Shown here piece by piece: positions 7,653-17,900 of a stretch of 41,871 nucleotides of DNA; within the stretch, counting starts at the first letter, position 1; each line of letters opens with the position of its first letter. The position numbers and the translations under genes are program-made. The stretch spans positions 1 to 41,871 of the forward strand of contig CALANW010000004.1 of assembly GCA_937926145.1 (NCBI GenBank). The letters run 5' to 3'. The stretch is from an uncultured Ruminococcus sp. (GTDB taxonomy: Bacteria > Bacillota > Clostridia > Oscillospirales > Ruminococcaceae). The notes under the pieces were generated by a model. That model did no database searches and had not been told where the DNA came from. It saw only the letters and a program-made list of their open reading frames with translations.

Positions 7653-10292
7653 TTAATTCCTTTCTGCAATAGCTGCCTGAGCTGCTGCAAGACGAGCGAT
7701 TGGAACACGGAAAGGTGAGCAGGATACATAGTCAAGACCGATCTTGTGGCAGAATTCTACGGATGTAGGATCGCCGCCGTGCTCGCCGCAGATACCGCAG
7801 TGGAGTGCAGGATTTACAGGCTTGCCGAGGTCGATAGTCATCTTCATGAGCTTGCCAACGCCAACCTGGTCGAGCTTAGCGAATGGATCGTTCTCGTAGA
7901 TCTTAGCATCGTAGTAAGCACCGAGGAACTTACCTGCGTCATCTCTGGAGAAGCCGAATGTCATCTGTGTGAGGTCGTTTGTACCGAAGCAGAAGAAGTC
8001 AGCTTCCTTAGCGATCTCGTCAGCTGTAAGAGCAGCACGAGGAATTTCGATCATTGTACCAACGCTGTACTTGAGGTCGCTGCCGGATTCAGCAATGAGC
8101 TTGTCAGCAACTTCAACAACGATCTTCTTAACGAACTTGAATTCCTTAACTTCGCCTACGAGCGGGATCATGATCTCAGGAGCAACGTCCCAATCAGGGT
8201 GCTTCTTCTTAACGTTGATAGCAGCCTTGATTACAGCGCTTGTCTGCATCTTAGCGATCTCAGGATATGTTACTGTAAGACGGCATCCACGGTGACCCAT
8301 CATTGGGTTGAATTCGTGAAGACCTGCAATGATGTTCTTGATAGCTTCAACGGACTTGCCCTGAGCCTTAGCAAGAGCTTCAATGTCAGCTTCGTCTGTA
8401 GGTACGAATTCGTGGAGAGGAGGATCAAGGAATCTGATTGTAACAGGTGAGCCTTCGAGTGCTTCGTAGAGAGCCTCAAAGTCGCCCTGCTGCATAGGTT
8501 CGATCTTAGCAAGAGCTGCTTCTCTCTCTTCAACTGTATCGGAGCAGATCATCTCTCTGAATGCAGCGATTCTCTCAGGATCGAAGAACATGTGCTCTGT
8601 ACGGCAAAGACCGATACCTTCAGCACCGAGTTCCTTAGCCTTCTTAGCATCTGTAGGAGTATCAGCGTTTGTTCTAACCTTGAGCTTTCTGTACTTGTCA
8701 GCCCAAGCCATAACTCTGCCGAATTCACCAGCGATAGTAGCATCAACAGTAGGAATGATCTCACCGTAGATGTTACCTGTTGTACCATCGATAGAGATAT
8801 AGTCGCCCTCGTGGAATACCTTTCCGCCGAGTTCAAACTTCTTGTTTTCTTCATCCATCTTGATGTCGCCGCAACCGGATACGCAGCAAGTACCCATACC
8901 ACGAGCAACAACGGCAGCGTGAGAGGTCATACCGCCACGAACTGTGAGGATACCCTGAGCAGCCTTCATACCTGTGATATCTTCAGGAGATGTTTCAAGA
9001 CGAACGAGAACTACCTTTTCGCCCTTAGCGTTCCAAGCTTCTGCATCGTCAGCTGTAAATACGACCTTACCGCAAGCAGCACCAGGAGAAGCGCCGAGGC
9101 CCTTTCCGAGAGGTGTAGCAGCCTTGAGTGCCTTAGCATCGAACTGTGGGTGGAGGAGTGTGTCGAGGTTACGAGGATCGATCATTGCAACTGCTTCGTA
9201 ATCCTTCTTGTGGCCTTCGTCAACGAGGTCGCAAGCGATCTTAAGAGCAGCCTGAGCGGTTCTCTTACCGTTACGGCACTGAAGCATATAGAGCTTCTTG
9301 TTTTCAACAGTGAACTCCATATCCTGCATATCGTGATAATGGTTTTCGAGTGTTTCGCAAACCTTGATGAATTCTGCATAAGCCTCAGGGAATTCCTTTT
9401 CCATCTGAGCGATAGGCATTGGTGTACGAACGCCGGCAACAACGTCTTCACCCTGTGCATTGATAAGGAACTCACCCATGAGCTTCTTTTCGCCTGTAGC
9501 AGGATCTCTTGTGAATGCAACGCCTGTACCGGACTCGTTGTTGAGGTTACCGAATACCATTGGCATTACGTTAACAGCAGTACCCCAAGAATAAGGGATA
9601 TCGTTGTCACGACGATAAACGTTTGCACGAGGGTTGTCCCATGAACGGAATACAGCTTCGATAGCAAGCTTGAGCTGTTCAACAGGGTCAGACGGGAAGT
9701 CTGTGCCGAGCTGCTTCTTATATTCAGCCTTGAACTGTTCTGCAAGTGTCTTGAGGTCAGCAGCTGTGAGCTCTACATCGAAATGTACGCCCTTTTCTTC
9801 CTTCATCTTGTCGATGAGCTGTTCAAAGTACTTCTTGCCGACTTCCATAACAACGTCGGAGAACATCTGGATAAATCTTCTGTAAGAGTCGTAAACGAAT
9901 CTCTCAAATTCAGGTGTTGGGTTGTTCTTGATCATTGCGGCAACAACATCGTCGTTAAGACCGAGGTTGAGAATAGTATCCATCATACCAGGCATTGAAG
10001 CTCTTGCGCCGGAACGAACGGAAACGAGAAGAGGATTGTTAAGATCGCCAAACTTCTTGCCGTTTTCCTTTTCCATCCAAGCAACGCCTTCCATAGCCTG
10101 AGCCATGATCTCGTCGTTGATCTTTCTGCCGTCCTCATAGTACTGAGTACAAGCTTCTGTTGTGATTGTAAAGCCCTGGGGAACAGGAAGTCCGATCTCG
10201 GTCATTTCAGCAAGGTTTGCGCCCTTACCGCCGAGAAGGTTACGCATAGTCATATTGCCTTCTTTAAAAGTATAGACCCATTTTTTTGCCAT
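7653..10292 (-). CDS. ppdK: Pyruvate, phosphate dikinase
   Basis: Cytoplasmic enzyme interconverting pyruvate + ATP + Pi and phosphoenolpyruvate + AMP + PPi. In anaerobic clostridia it commonly works in PPi-linked glycolysis or in anaplerosis. Full length (879 aa; family usually about 870-890). N-terminal ATP-grasp nucleotide domain from the start (RNLLGGKGANLAEM); central phosphohistidine domain with GGMTSHAAVVARGMG at about 450-465; C-terminal PEP/pyruvate TIM barrel with LCRTEHMFF, GTNDLTQMTFG and the catalytic-cysteine motif HCGICGEHGGDP near 830. The ATG at 10290-10292 follows GGAGG. Codon use is highly biased, suggesting strong expression. It is monocistronic with a long (about 120 nt) leader and the terminator at 7469-7508. 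No adjacent PPDK regulatory protein is seen. Confidence 0.98.
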   Translation of the reverse strand: MAKKWVYTFKEGNMTMRNLLGGKGANLAEMTEIGLPVPQGFTITTEACTQYYEDGRKINDEIMAQAMEGVAWMEKENGKKFGDLNNPLLVSVRSGARASMPGMMDTILNLGLNDDVVAAMIKNNPTPEFERFVYDSYRRFIQMFSDVVMEVGKKYFEQLIDKMKEEKGVHFDVELTAADLKTLAEQFKAEYKKQLGTDFPSDPVEQLKLAIEAVFRSWDNPRANVYRRDNDIPYSWGTAVNVMPMVFGNLNNESGTGVAFTRDPATGEKKLMGEFLINAQGEDVVAGVRTPMPIAQMEKEFPEAYAEFIKVCETLENHYHDMQDMEFTVENKKLYMLQCRNGKRTAQAALKIACDLVDEGHKKDYEAVAMIDPRNLDTLLHPQFDAKALKAATPLGKGLGASPGAACGKVVFTADDAEAWNAKGEKVVLVRLETSPEDITGMKAAQGILTVRGGMTSHAAVVARGMGTCCVSGCGDIKMDEENKKFELGGKVFHEGDYISIDGTTGNIYGEIIPTVDATIAGEFGRVMAWADKYRKLKVRTNADTPTDAKKAKELGAEGIGLCRTEHMFFDPERIAAFREMICSDTVEEREAALAKIEPMQQGDFEALYEALEGSPVTIRFLDPPLHEFVPTDEADIEALAKAQGKSVEAIKNIIAGLHEFNPMMGHRGCRLTVTYPEIAKMQTSAVIKAAINVKKKHPDWDVAPEIMIPLVGEVKEFKFVKKIVVEVADKLIAESGSDLKYSVGTMIEIPRAALTADEIAKEADFFCFGTNDLTQMTFGFSRDDAGKFLGAYYDAKIYENDPFAKLDQVGVGKLMKMTIDLGKPVNPALHCGICGEHGGDPTSVEFCHKIGLDYVSCSPFRVPIARLAAAQAAIAERN

Positions 10293-10421
10293 TGGATTTT
10301 ACCTCCAAATTTAATAAGTTTTTTCCGCAACGAAAGAAAAGCCGATCGATACGTTTCAGCTTCGCCCACTTTTCCCAAAGCAAAAGTCCTGACAACTTTT
10401 CGCTTCTGCGGTCATAGATAT

Positions 10422-10450
10422 ATTATAACAGATTTTGTCCCTCATTTCCA
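10422..10450 (-). promoter_or_regulatory. Predicted ppdK promoter (extended -10)
   Basis: Minus strand TGTTATAAT (-10 at 10422-10427 with TGn) and a poor -35, TGGAAA (10445-10450), at 17 bp. It predicts a leader of about 120 nt. The 10293-10421 leader shows no riboswitch I recognise. Confidence 0.5.
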
Positions 10451-10598
10451 TAGTTTTTAGACAGACTTTACTATAAAATTATATACAAATTTTTTGGTTA
10501 TTTTGCATAAAGAAACTACAATAGTTACAAAGTCAAAAAATACTATTGAAATTTGGCGGCAAATATGCGATAATTATAAAGGATATTGACGTTTGAAC

Positions 10599-10627
10599 TT
10601 ATTGTACGATGTGTACTATTATATAAT
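10599..10627 (+). promoter_or_regulatory. Possible glmU promoter
   Basis: -10 TATAAT (10622-10627) with a weak -35 TTATTG (10599-10604) at 17 bp. It lies so close to the AGGGAGG ribosome site (10636-10642) that the leader would be almost absent; a TTGACG at 10586-10591 has no matching -10. The 10451-10598 stretch is AT-rich and otherwise featureless. Confidence 0.35.
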
Positions 10628-10649
10628 ACTATTCAGGGAGGGCTGCTTT

Positions 10650-12044
10650 ATGATAAAAAAATGCGCCGTTATCCTTGCGGGCGGACAGGGAAAAAGAATG
10701 AAGTCCGAACTGCCGAAGCCTATGTTTGAAGTCCTTGGCGAACCTATGCTCGAATGGGTGATCCGCTCCTGCGAGGAGTCGGGTATATCCGATATCTGCG
10801 TTGTAAAGGGCTATAACGCTCAGGTCATCGAGGATTACCTCGACGGAAGATATGACACGGTTCTTCAGGAAGAGCGCAAAGGCACAGGTCACGCCGTTAT
10901 GACCGCTATAGACTGGCTCAGAAGCAAAAATGCCGAGAATGTCATCATTCTCTACGGTGATGCGCCTTTTGTTGACGCAGAAACCATTACAGCCGCTTTT
11001 AAGCAGCATGAAGAGAACCAAAACTCCGTTACCGTTATCACTTCGGAGATACCCGAACCGTTCGGCTACGGAAGAATCCTCCGTTCGGGTGACGGAAGCC
11101 GTATCTGCGGCATTGTCGAGGAAAAGGACGCTACTATCGAGCAGAAAAAGCTCCATGAGATCAACTCGGGCGCTTACTGGTTCAGAACAGACGACCTTAT
11201 CACCGCTCTCGGTGAGCTCAAACCGAACAATTCGCAGAATGAATACTACCTCACCGATACCGTGTTCATTCTTCTTGATATGGGCAAGCGTGCAGAGGCT
11301 TACAAGTCGGAAAATCCCGATGTTGTGCTTGGTGCAAACGACCGCAAGGGTCTGCTTATGCTCAATGACACCGCACGAAAGAACATTATCGACAAGCTGC
11401 TCGACAGCGGAGTTGAATTTCTCTGCACGGACGGAGTTTCTATCGGCGGCAGCGTAAAGATAGGCGCAGGAACTAAGATCTTGCAGGGTACTATTATTAA
11501 AGGCAACACTCTTATCGGCGAAAACTGCGTTATCGGTCCGAACTGCCTTATCGAAAACTGCGAGATCGGCAGAGATACAAACCTCAACTACGTTCAGGCT
11601 TACGATTCCGTTATTGATGACGGCGTAAAGATAGGTCCGTTCGTACAAATTCGCCCCGGTAGCCACATAAAGTCGCACGTTAAGATCGGCGATTTTGTCG
11701 AGGTCAAGAATTCGACTATCGGCGAGGGTACAGCCGTTGCACATCTTACATATATCGGCGACAGCGATGTCGGAAAGAACTGCAATTTCGGCTGCGGAGT
11801 TGCTATTGCCAATTATGACGGTGAAAAGAAGTCCCGAACAAAGGTCGGCGACAACGCTTTCATCGGCTGCCATACGAACCTTATCGCACCCGTTACGGTC
11901 GGCGACAGCGCATACACAGCCGCAGGCTCGACCGTCACAAAGGATGTTCCCGACGGCGCACTCGTTATCGAGAGAGCCGAGCTTTCCTTCCGTGAAGGCT
12001 ACGGCGAACGCAAGCTCCGTTCACGCAAAGAAAAAATGAAGTAA
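10650..12044 (+). CDS. glmU: Bifunctional GlcNAc-1-P uridyltransferase / GlcN-1-P acetyltransferase
   Basis: Makes UDP-N-acetylglucosamine for peptidoglycan: C-terminal acetylation of glucosamine-1-phosphate, then N-terminal uridylylation. The 464-aa product has the usual full length. The N-terminal nucleotidyltransferase begins AVILAGGQGKRMKSELPKPM and holds the loop GTGHAVM; residues about 250-440 form a left-handed beta helix of hexapeptide repeats with FVEVKNS and HLTYIGD, which carry acetyltransferase residues. A frame extension to 10593 exists, but ATG 10650 follows AGGGAGG by 7 nt and starts the conserved domain. It is followed 57 bp later by prs in the same direction, the classical Gram-positive glmU-prs pair. 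Confidence 0.97.
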   Translation: MIKKCAVILAGGQGKRMKSELPKPMFEVLGEPMLEWVIRSCEESGISDICVVKGYNAQVIEDYLDGRYDTVLQEERKGTGHAVMTAIDWLRSKNAENVIILYGDAPFVDAETITAAFKQHEENQNSVTVITSEIPEPFGYGRILRSGDGSRICGIVEEKDATIEQKKLHEINSGAYWFRTDDLITALGELKPNNSQNEYYLTDTVFILLDMGKRAEAYKSENPDVVLGANDRKGLLMLNDTARKNIIDKLLDSGVEFLCTDGVSIGGSVKIGAGTKILQGTIIKGNTLIGENCVIGPNCLIENCEIGRDTNLNYVQAYDSVIDDGVKIGPFVQIRPGSHIKSHVKIGDFVEVKNSTIGEGTAVAHLTYIGDSDVGKNCNFGCGVAIANYDGEKKSRTKVGDNAFIGCHTNLIAPVTVGDSAYTAAGSTVTKDVPDGALVIERAELSFREGYGERKLRSRKEKMK

Positions 12045-12101
12045 ATTATTCAAGACATTGCGCCTTGATCAATTTTTATAAAAACAAAAGGAGAAATTCA
12101 A

Positions 12102-13064
12102 ATGAATCTTCACGGCAAGGATATCAGAATCTTTACGGCAAATTCCAACAAGCCTGTTGCGGAGGAAATTGCAAAGGAACTCGGTCTTCCGCTCGGTCAG
12201 TCAGAGGTCGTTACATTCTCTGACGGCGAGATCAGCGTTTCCATTCAGGAAAGTATCAGAGGCTCGGACGTTTTCGTTGTTCAGTCTTTGAGCTGCCCTG
12301 TAAACGACAACCTCATGGAGCTTCTCATTATGATCGATGCATTCAAGAGAGCTTCCGCAGGCCGTATCACAGCGGTTATCCCTTACATGGGCTATGCCCG
12401 TCAGGACAGAAAGGCTAAGGCAAGAGATCCGATCTCCGCAAAGCTCGTTGCCGACCTTATCACAACAGCAGGCGCAGACAGAGTTCTTTCCATGGATCTC
12501 CACTGTCCGCAGATACAGGGCTTCTTCAATATCCCTGTTGACCACCTCCTCGGTGTGCCTATCCTTGCACCATACTTCGTTGACAAGTTCAAGGACAATA
12601 AGGACGATGTTATGGTAGTTTCCCCTGACCTCGGTTCTGTAACAAGAGCAAGAAACTTCGCAAACCGTCTCGGCGTTCCTTTCGCTATCGTTGACAAGCG
12701 CAGACAGAGAGCTAACGTATGCGAGGTTATGAACATCATCGGTGATGTAAGAGATAAGAGAGTTGTCCTCGTTGACGATATGATCGACACAGCAGGTACA
12801 CTCTGCAATGCCGCAAAGGCTATCATCGACATCGGCGGTGCTAAGGAAGTTTACGCTTGCGCTACACACGGCGTTCTCTCAGGCCCTGCTATCGAAAGAA
12901 TCGCAGCAAGCCCTATCAAGGAACTCGTTCTTCTCGATACTATTGCACTTCCTGCCGAAAAGCAGATCGACAAGATCACAATGCTCCACGTTGCTCCCGT
13001 ATTCGCAAAGGCAATTCAGAGAATTTACGATGACGAGCCTGTTTCTCCTCTTTTCAACAACTGA
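12102..13064 (+). CDS. prs: Ribose-phosphate pyrophosphokinase
   Basis: Synthesises PRPP from ribose-5-phosphate and ATP for purine, pyrimidine, histidine, tryptophan and NAD synthesis. A 320-aa product of normal class I length. Seen: FSDGEISV near 41-48, the ATP/flexible loop with YARQDRKAKARDPISAK near 100, MDLHCPQIQGFF near 130, and the PRPP-binding loop VVLVDDMIDTAGT near 220. The ATG follows AAAAGGAG. It links the pentose phosphate reactions fed by the xyl genes elsewhere in the window to nucleotide synthesis, and is adjacent to glmU as in many Bacillota. Confidence 0.97.
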   Translation: MNLHGKDIRIFTANSNKPVAEEIAKELGLPLGQSEVVTFSDGEISVSIQESIRGSDVFVVQSLSCPVNDNLMELLIMIDAFKRASAGRITAVIPYMGYARQDRKAKARDPISAKLVADLITTAGADRVLSMDLHCPQIQGFFNIPVDHLLGVPILAPYFVDKFKDNKDDVMVVSPDLGSVTRARNFANRLGVPFAIVDKRRQRANVCEVMNIIGDVRDKRVVLVDDMIDTAGTLCNAAKAIIDIGGAKEVYACATHGVLSGPAIERIAASPIKELVLLDTIALPAEKQIDKITMLHVAPVFAKAIQRIYDDEPVSPLFNN

Positions 13065-13125
13065 GCAGGGAACGCCCTGCGGCGAGTTCGCATTTTTGCA
13101 GAACATTAACGCATAATAATAACAT

Positions 13126-13162
13126 TACCCTGCAGGACGCTTTTCAGTCCTGCGGGGTTAGT
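13126..13162 (+). terminator. Hairpin downstream of prs
   Basis: TACCCTGCAGGAC pairs with GTCCTGCGGGGTTA around a TTTTCA-type loop about 60 nt past prs. The following sequence (GTGTGGTTTT) is only partly T-rich. A second small hairpin (GCAGGG/GCCCTGC, 13065-13080) begins right at the stop codon. Confidence 0.55.
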
Positions 13163-13209
13163 GTGGTTTTACCGCATAATTCCGCCCAATGGCACAGCAG
13201 GAGCGAAAA

Positions 13210-13683
13210 ATGAAACATAAAAAATTAGTCATCATTTTACTTATACCGTTCCTTGTCCTGATCGCTTTATGCTCTCATTTCATTATTATGACGATATTAT
13301 GTGAAAGAACCGTTATCCCCGACAACATTTCCCCCGAGGAGATCATTTATCTGCTCGAAACATACTGGAACGGCGGAAACGAAAAAGGGATATCAATGCT
13401 CTGTTCGGAAAGCTATAACATTGCAGTCACAGACAAACCGTACAGCTTCGGTGAAGATGTACTGCGCCCAAACGTTCACATAACTGAATGTGAGGAAGTG
13501 CCGTCAGACACAATATATTATCCGCATCTTTATGACAAGCACTGCTATAAAGTCTGCTGGAACAACGGGGACAGCTATAAAATGGACTGGCGGAGCGGCG
13601 GTTTTGCGTTTATCCTTATCGCAAAGGAAAGCGATGACGAAAATGCTCCCTATAAGATATGCGCAATGTTTACAGGACTATAA
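13210..13683 (+). CDS. Hypothetical membrane-anchored protein
   Basis: A 157-aa protein with a strong N-terminal hydrophobic helix (about 4-30, after the basic MKHKK) and an extracytoplasmic domain of about 120 residues. The domain begins SPEEIIYLLETYWNGGNEKG, which resembles small NTF2/DUF4829-like lipoprotein domains, but no lipobox cysteine is placed correctly, so it is probably anchored by an uncleaved helix. A frame start at 13189 exists; ATG 13210 is preferred because AGGAG lies 6 nt upstream. The TAA stop (13681-13683) is also the first three bases of repeat element A1. Function unknown. Confidence 0.7.
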   Translation: MKHKKLVIILLIPFLVLIALCSHFIIMTILCERTVIPDNISPEEIIYLLETYWNGGNEKGISMLCSESYNIAVTDKPYSFGEDVLRPNVHITECEEVPSDTIYYPHLYDKHCYKVCWNNGDSYKMDWRSGGFAFILIAKESDDENAPYKICAMFTGL

Positions 13684-13803
13684 TACTAAACACCAATAAA
13701 ATAAAGGAAAAAATCTGCGCCTAAATCTCATATAAACCTGTTTTCAAGAGCAATAAGATTGTCGGCTTGATTTTTTCTAAATTTTAAATGTTGTTTAGTA
13801 TAA
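13681..13803. repeat. Family A palindromic element, copy 1
   Basis: A 123-bp element with ends TAATACTAA and TTAGTATAA. Outer arms pair (CTAAACA... with ...TGTTTAG; AAAAAATC with GATTTTTT). The core carries TCTGCGCC, CATATAAACCTGTTTTCAA and GGCTTGATTTTTT, shared with copies 2 and 4. It separates the preceding ORF's stop from pth, ending 15 nt before the pth ATG, so pth transcription from upstream must read through it. Confidence 0.8.
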
Positions 13804-13818
13804 ACGAAAGGACACAAA

Positions 13819-14448
13819 ATGAGTATATTTGATATTTTTGATAAAATTTCAAAAGAGAACCCCGAAACGGCGGCAGGAACGCCCGAATTTATAATATGCG
13901 GACTGGGCAACCCCGGCTCGGAGTATGAGCGCACTCGTCACAACGCAGGCTTTATGACCGTTGACGCACTCGCCAAGAAATACGGCTTTGAGATAAAAAA
14001 ACTCAAATTCAAGTCGCTCACCGCAGTAGCTTCAATAAACGGCGTAAGCTGTCTTGTAATGAAACCGTCCACGTTTATGAACAACAGCGGCGAGGCTGTC
14101 GTTGAGGCGATGAATTTCTACAAAATTCCCATTGAAAATGTTATAATATGTTATGACGATATAAGCCTCGAACCGTCAAAGCTCCGCATACGCAGAAAAG
14201 GCTCGGACGGCGGACATAACGGCATAAAGTCTATCATATATCTTTCTGGCAAGGACACATTCCCCCGAATAAAGCTCGGCGTAGGTGCAAAGCCTAACAA
14301 GGACTACGACCTCGCGGCGTGGGTGCTTTCACGCTTCACCGATGATGAAATGAAGCTTATGAATGAGGGCACGGATAAAGCCGTTCAGTGCATAGAACTT
14401 ATGGTAAAGGGCAAGATCGACGAAGCGATGAATAAGTTTAATTCGTAA
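13819..14448 (+). CDS. pth: Peptidyl-tRNA hydrolase
   Basis: Releases tRNA from prematurely dropped peptidyl-tRNA. A 209-aa product, slightly longer than the usual 185-200 because of about 24 extra N-terminal residues before the conserved FIICGLGNPGSEYERTRHNAG (catalytic His in TRHNAG). Also visible: MKPSTFMNNSG, DDISLEPSKLRIR and GSDGGHNGIKSI, the substrate-binding segments. The ATG follows AAAGGACA. It stands directly upstream of mfd, the usual order in Bacillota. The last codons and stop (AAT TCG TAA) are the first bases of a family B AATTCGTAATGCG repeat run, so the natural C-terminus may have been altered by insertion. Confidence 0.96.
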   Translation: MSIFDIFDKISKENPETAAGTPEFIICGLGNPGSEYERTRHNAGFMTVDALAKKYGFEIKKLKFKSLTAVASINGVSCLVMKPSTFMNNSGEAVVEAMNFYKIPIENVIICYDDISLEPSKLRIRRKGSDGGHNGIKSIIYLSGKDTFPRIKLGVGAKPNKDYDLAAWVLSRFTDDEMKLMNEGTDKAVQCIELMVKGKIDEAMNKFNS

Positions 14449-14900
14449 TGCGTAATGCGTAATGCGTAATTGTTGCATAGCTCAATTTTTTAAGTAATGC
14501 GAAGCCAATTAGCTGGTCGAGCTGAGCACAGCTCGTCAGGTGTCCAGAGGGCGGAAGCCCTTGGTCGCAGGTCAATTTGACCTTTAGCAAAAGAGCGAAA
14601 TCCTCTAAACTATCGCACAAAGCAATGCCACAGCAGCAAAATCACTATCAAATAAAAACGCAATTCACGCCAAAACAGTACCCCAAAAAATGAGAAATCA
14701 CTTTCAAAAACATATAATTCGTGAATTGCGAAACCCTATCCTTACGGAACAACTGCCCTTGCAGGTCAAATATTGAAGCACAGCGAAAATATTTGACCTG
14801 CAACGAAATTTGCTTTTAACTTTTGCAAAATTTTGCTCTTCCACAAATTGTCGCTTACCCCAAATCGGGCGGATATGGAATCCGCCCCTACGATTTAACA
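14440..14900. repeat. Family B composite repeat region between pth and mfd
   Basis: This 520-bp gene-free gap (14449-14970) is built of repeats: tandem AATTCGTAATGCGTAATGCG units (14440-14471); a GAGCTGAGCACAGCTC hairpin and GAGGGCGGAAGCCCTTGG near 14520-14562; a perfect 16-bp inverted repeat TTGCAGGTCAAATATT (14759-14774 with 14788-14803); and a GGGCGGAT/ATCCGCCCCTAC hairpin (14867-14891). No coding potential with a ribosome site is seen. Any mfd promoter would lie in 14900-14960, where I see only weak matches. Confidence 0.7.
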
Positions 14901-14970
14901 CAAAATCGCTGTTAAATTATTTTTATAACCCCGTGCATAACACTTTTAATCAGAAATAAGGCAGGAAACA

Positions 14971-17900
14971 ATGGCTGATTCTATCTTCACCAAGGCAATT
15001 GAACAACTCGATCTCTACAAGGATCTGAAATTCGCGCTTGAACACCGCGAAACTCCCGTTTCCGTTACGGGCGTTTCGGGCATACACAAGGCACAGCTCG
15101 CGCTCGGACTTTACAACTTCTCCCCGATGCTCATTATCACCGAGGACGAAGCTTCGGCTCGGCGTATGTGCGACGATATCAACGAGATGTCGGGCACGGT
15201 GTGCAGTTACGTCTACCCTGCGAAGGATTTCACTTTCACCGATGTTGAGTCCGTTTCGAGGGAATATGAACACACCCGACTTGGCATTTTAACTGGACTT
15301 ATGAACAACTCCGTCCGCTTTGTCTGCGCTTCGGTCGAAGCCGTTATGCAGAGGACAATGCCGCCCGAGGTTTTAAAACGCCGCATCGTCAGCATCGACA
15401 AGTCAACTCCTATCGATACGAAAAAGCTTGCGGCTGACCTCATCGCGGCAGGCTACACCCGATGCGACACCGTTGACGGCGTTTCGCAGTTCTCGATAAG
15501 AGGTTCTATCATCGATATTTTCCCCGTTCAGGAAACTGCCCCCGTGCGAATCGAACTTTGGGGCGATGAGATAGACACCATTTCCTACTTCGACACCGAA
15601 ACTCAGCGCCGCACGGACGAGATCGAAGAAATAAGCATCTCCCCTGCCTGCGAGGTAATGTTCGACAGCGCAGACGAGTTCATCGAAAAGCTCAATGCTC
15701 TCTCCAAAGCCGCAAGGGGAAAACGCGCCGAATCCGTCCGCAACTGCCTTGCCCGTGACATTGACCGCATCAACACGGGTCTCACGCTCGGAAATATCGA
15801 CAAGTACATCTCACTTGCATACGAAAAACCTGCCGACATTTTCGATTATCTCGACCCCGAAAACAGCATTGTGATTTTCAGCGAATACAAAAACTGCATC
15901 GAAAAGATAAAGCCTATCCTTGCACAGCACTCCGAAGATGTAAAGCTTCTCCTTGAACAAGGCGAACTTTGCAAGGGTCTTGACGGCTTTATGCTTGAAC
16001 AGGGCGAGCTTTCACAGCGCACGGAAAAATTTTTCAGCGCATATATGAACACCTTTATGCGTTCGAGCGATGATATCCGCTTCAAGCGCGCACTTTCGGT
16101 AACGGCGAACACCTTTGCGCCTTGGGGCGGCGAGATACGCCAGCTCATCGAAGACCTCAAAAGCTTTCTTTCCGCAAAATATTCCGTTATCGTAAAGGCA
16201 GGCTCGGACAAAACTCTGCCAATCATCGCACAGGATCTCCGCGATGAGGGCATACCGTGCGATATCCTCACCGAAAACTCGGAACTCACCGCAGGTCACG
16301 TCCTCCTTACAACTGGCAGCACAAGCTCGGGCTATGATTACCCCGACATCAAGACAGCGCTTATCACGCAGGCGCGCGCTCTCAACTCCAATAAGCGCAA
16401 AAAGCGCTTCAAAAAGGGCGCAGACATCAACTCTCTTGCCGATATTGCCCCCGGCGACCTCGTTGTACACTCCGAATACGGCATCGGACGCTTTAAAGGC
16501 ATCGAAAAAATTGAGCTTGAGGGCATTGTCAAGGACTATATCACTATCGAATACGCCGATTCAAAACAGCTTCACGTTCTCGTCAGCCAGCTTGATATGA
16601 TATCACGATATATCGGGCCTCGCGATGATTCAAACGTAAAATTGAGCAAGCTTTTTTCGGGCGAATGGCAGAAAACGCGCAGCCGAGTTCAGAAAGCCGT
16701 CAAGGATATGGCGGAGGAACTCACAAAGCTTTATGCTATCCGCTCGCAGTCGAAAGGCTTCGCATTTTCGGGCGAATGTGACTGGCAGCGCGACTTTGAG
16801 GAGCGTTTCCCCTACTCCGAAACGGACGATCAGCTTCGCTGTATCCAAGAGATCAAGGACGATATGGAAAAGCCCGTCCCGATGGACAGACTTCTCTGCG
16901 GAGATGTCGGCTTCGGCAAGACGGAAGTTGCTCTCCGTGCCGCTTTCAAGTGTATGCTTGACAACAAGCAGTGCGTTCTCCTTGCGCCGACCACAGTTCT
17001 CGCTTGGCAGCACTACCAGACCGCGACAAAGCGTTTTGAGCATTTCCCGATGAAGATAGAACTTCTCTCCCGTTTCCGTTCAAAAAAGGAGCAGGAAGAG
17101 ATAATCAAGCAGCTTCGCCGCGGCGATATCGATATGATAATCGGTACGCATCGACTTGTTCAGAAAGACGTAAAGTTCCGCGACCTCGGACTTGTTATTA
17201 TCGACGAGGAGCAGCGTTTTGGCGTAGCGCACAAGGAGCGCTTCAAAGAAGCATTCGCAGGAGTTGACGTTCTTACACTTTCCGCAACTCCTATTCCGCG
17301 TACACTTAATATGGCAATGAGCGGCATACGCGATATGAGCGTTATCGAAGAGCCGCCTATTGACCGCCACCCCGTTCAGACTTATGTTATTGAGCATAAC
17401 GACGGCGTTCTTGTTCAGGCTATAAACAAGGAGCTTCGCCGAGGCGGTCAGGTCTACTATATCCACAACCGAATCGAAACGATAGAAGCCTGCGCGGATA
17501 AGCTTGCGCAGCAGCTCCCCGATGCACGAATTGGCATTGCCCACGGTGCGCTGAATGAAGAACAGCTTTCCGATATCTGGCAGCAGCTTCTTGAACACGA
17601 AATCGACATTCTCGTCTGCACAACGCTTATCGAAACGGGCGTTGACGTTCCGAACGTAAACACGCTCATCATCGAAGATGCCGACAGACTCGGACTTTCA
17701 CAGCTTTATCAGCTCCGCGGACGTGTAGGACGTTCGAGCAGACGTGCTTTCGCATATTTCACTTTCCGCAAGGGAAAAGTTCTCACCGAAATTGCCGCCA
17801 AGCGACTTGACGCTATCCGTGAATTCACGCAATTCGGCAGCGGTTTCCGCATCGCAATGCGCGACCTTGAGATCAGAGGTGCAGGCTCTATCCTCGGCGG

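Noticed and set aside
8592..9644. 350-codon plus-strand open frame within ppdK
   Set aside because: Antisense to a full-length, strongly biased ppdK gene; composition and lack of a ribosome site mark it as a codon-bias shadow.
10629..11873. 414-codon minus-strand open frame
   Set aside because: Antisense shadow of glmU, whose whole length matches the family.
13681..13803. Family A element considered as a riboswitch of pth
   Set aside because: Related copies lie in either orientation relative to unrelated genes, so a gene-specific cis-sensor is unlikely.
14440..14471. Tandem AATTCGTAATGCG units considered as a CRISPR array
   Set aside because: Units are about 9-10 bp, contiguous and without spacers; no cas gene is present.
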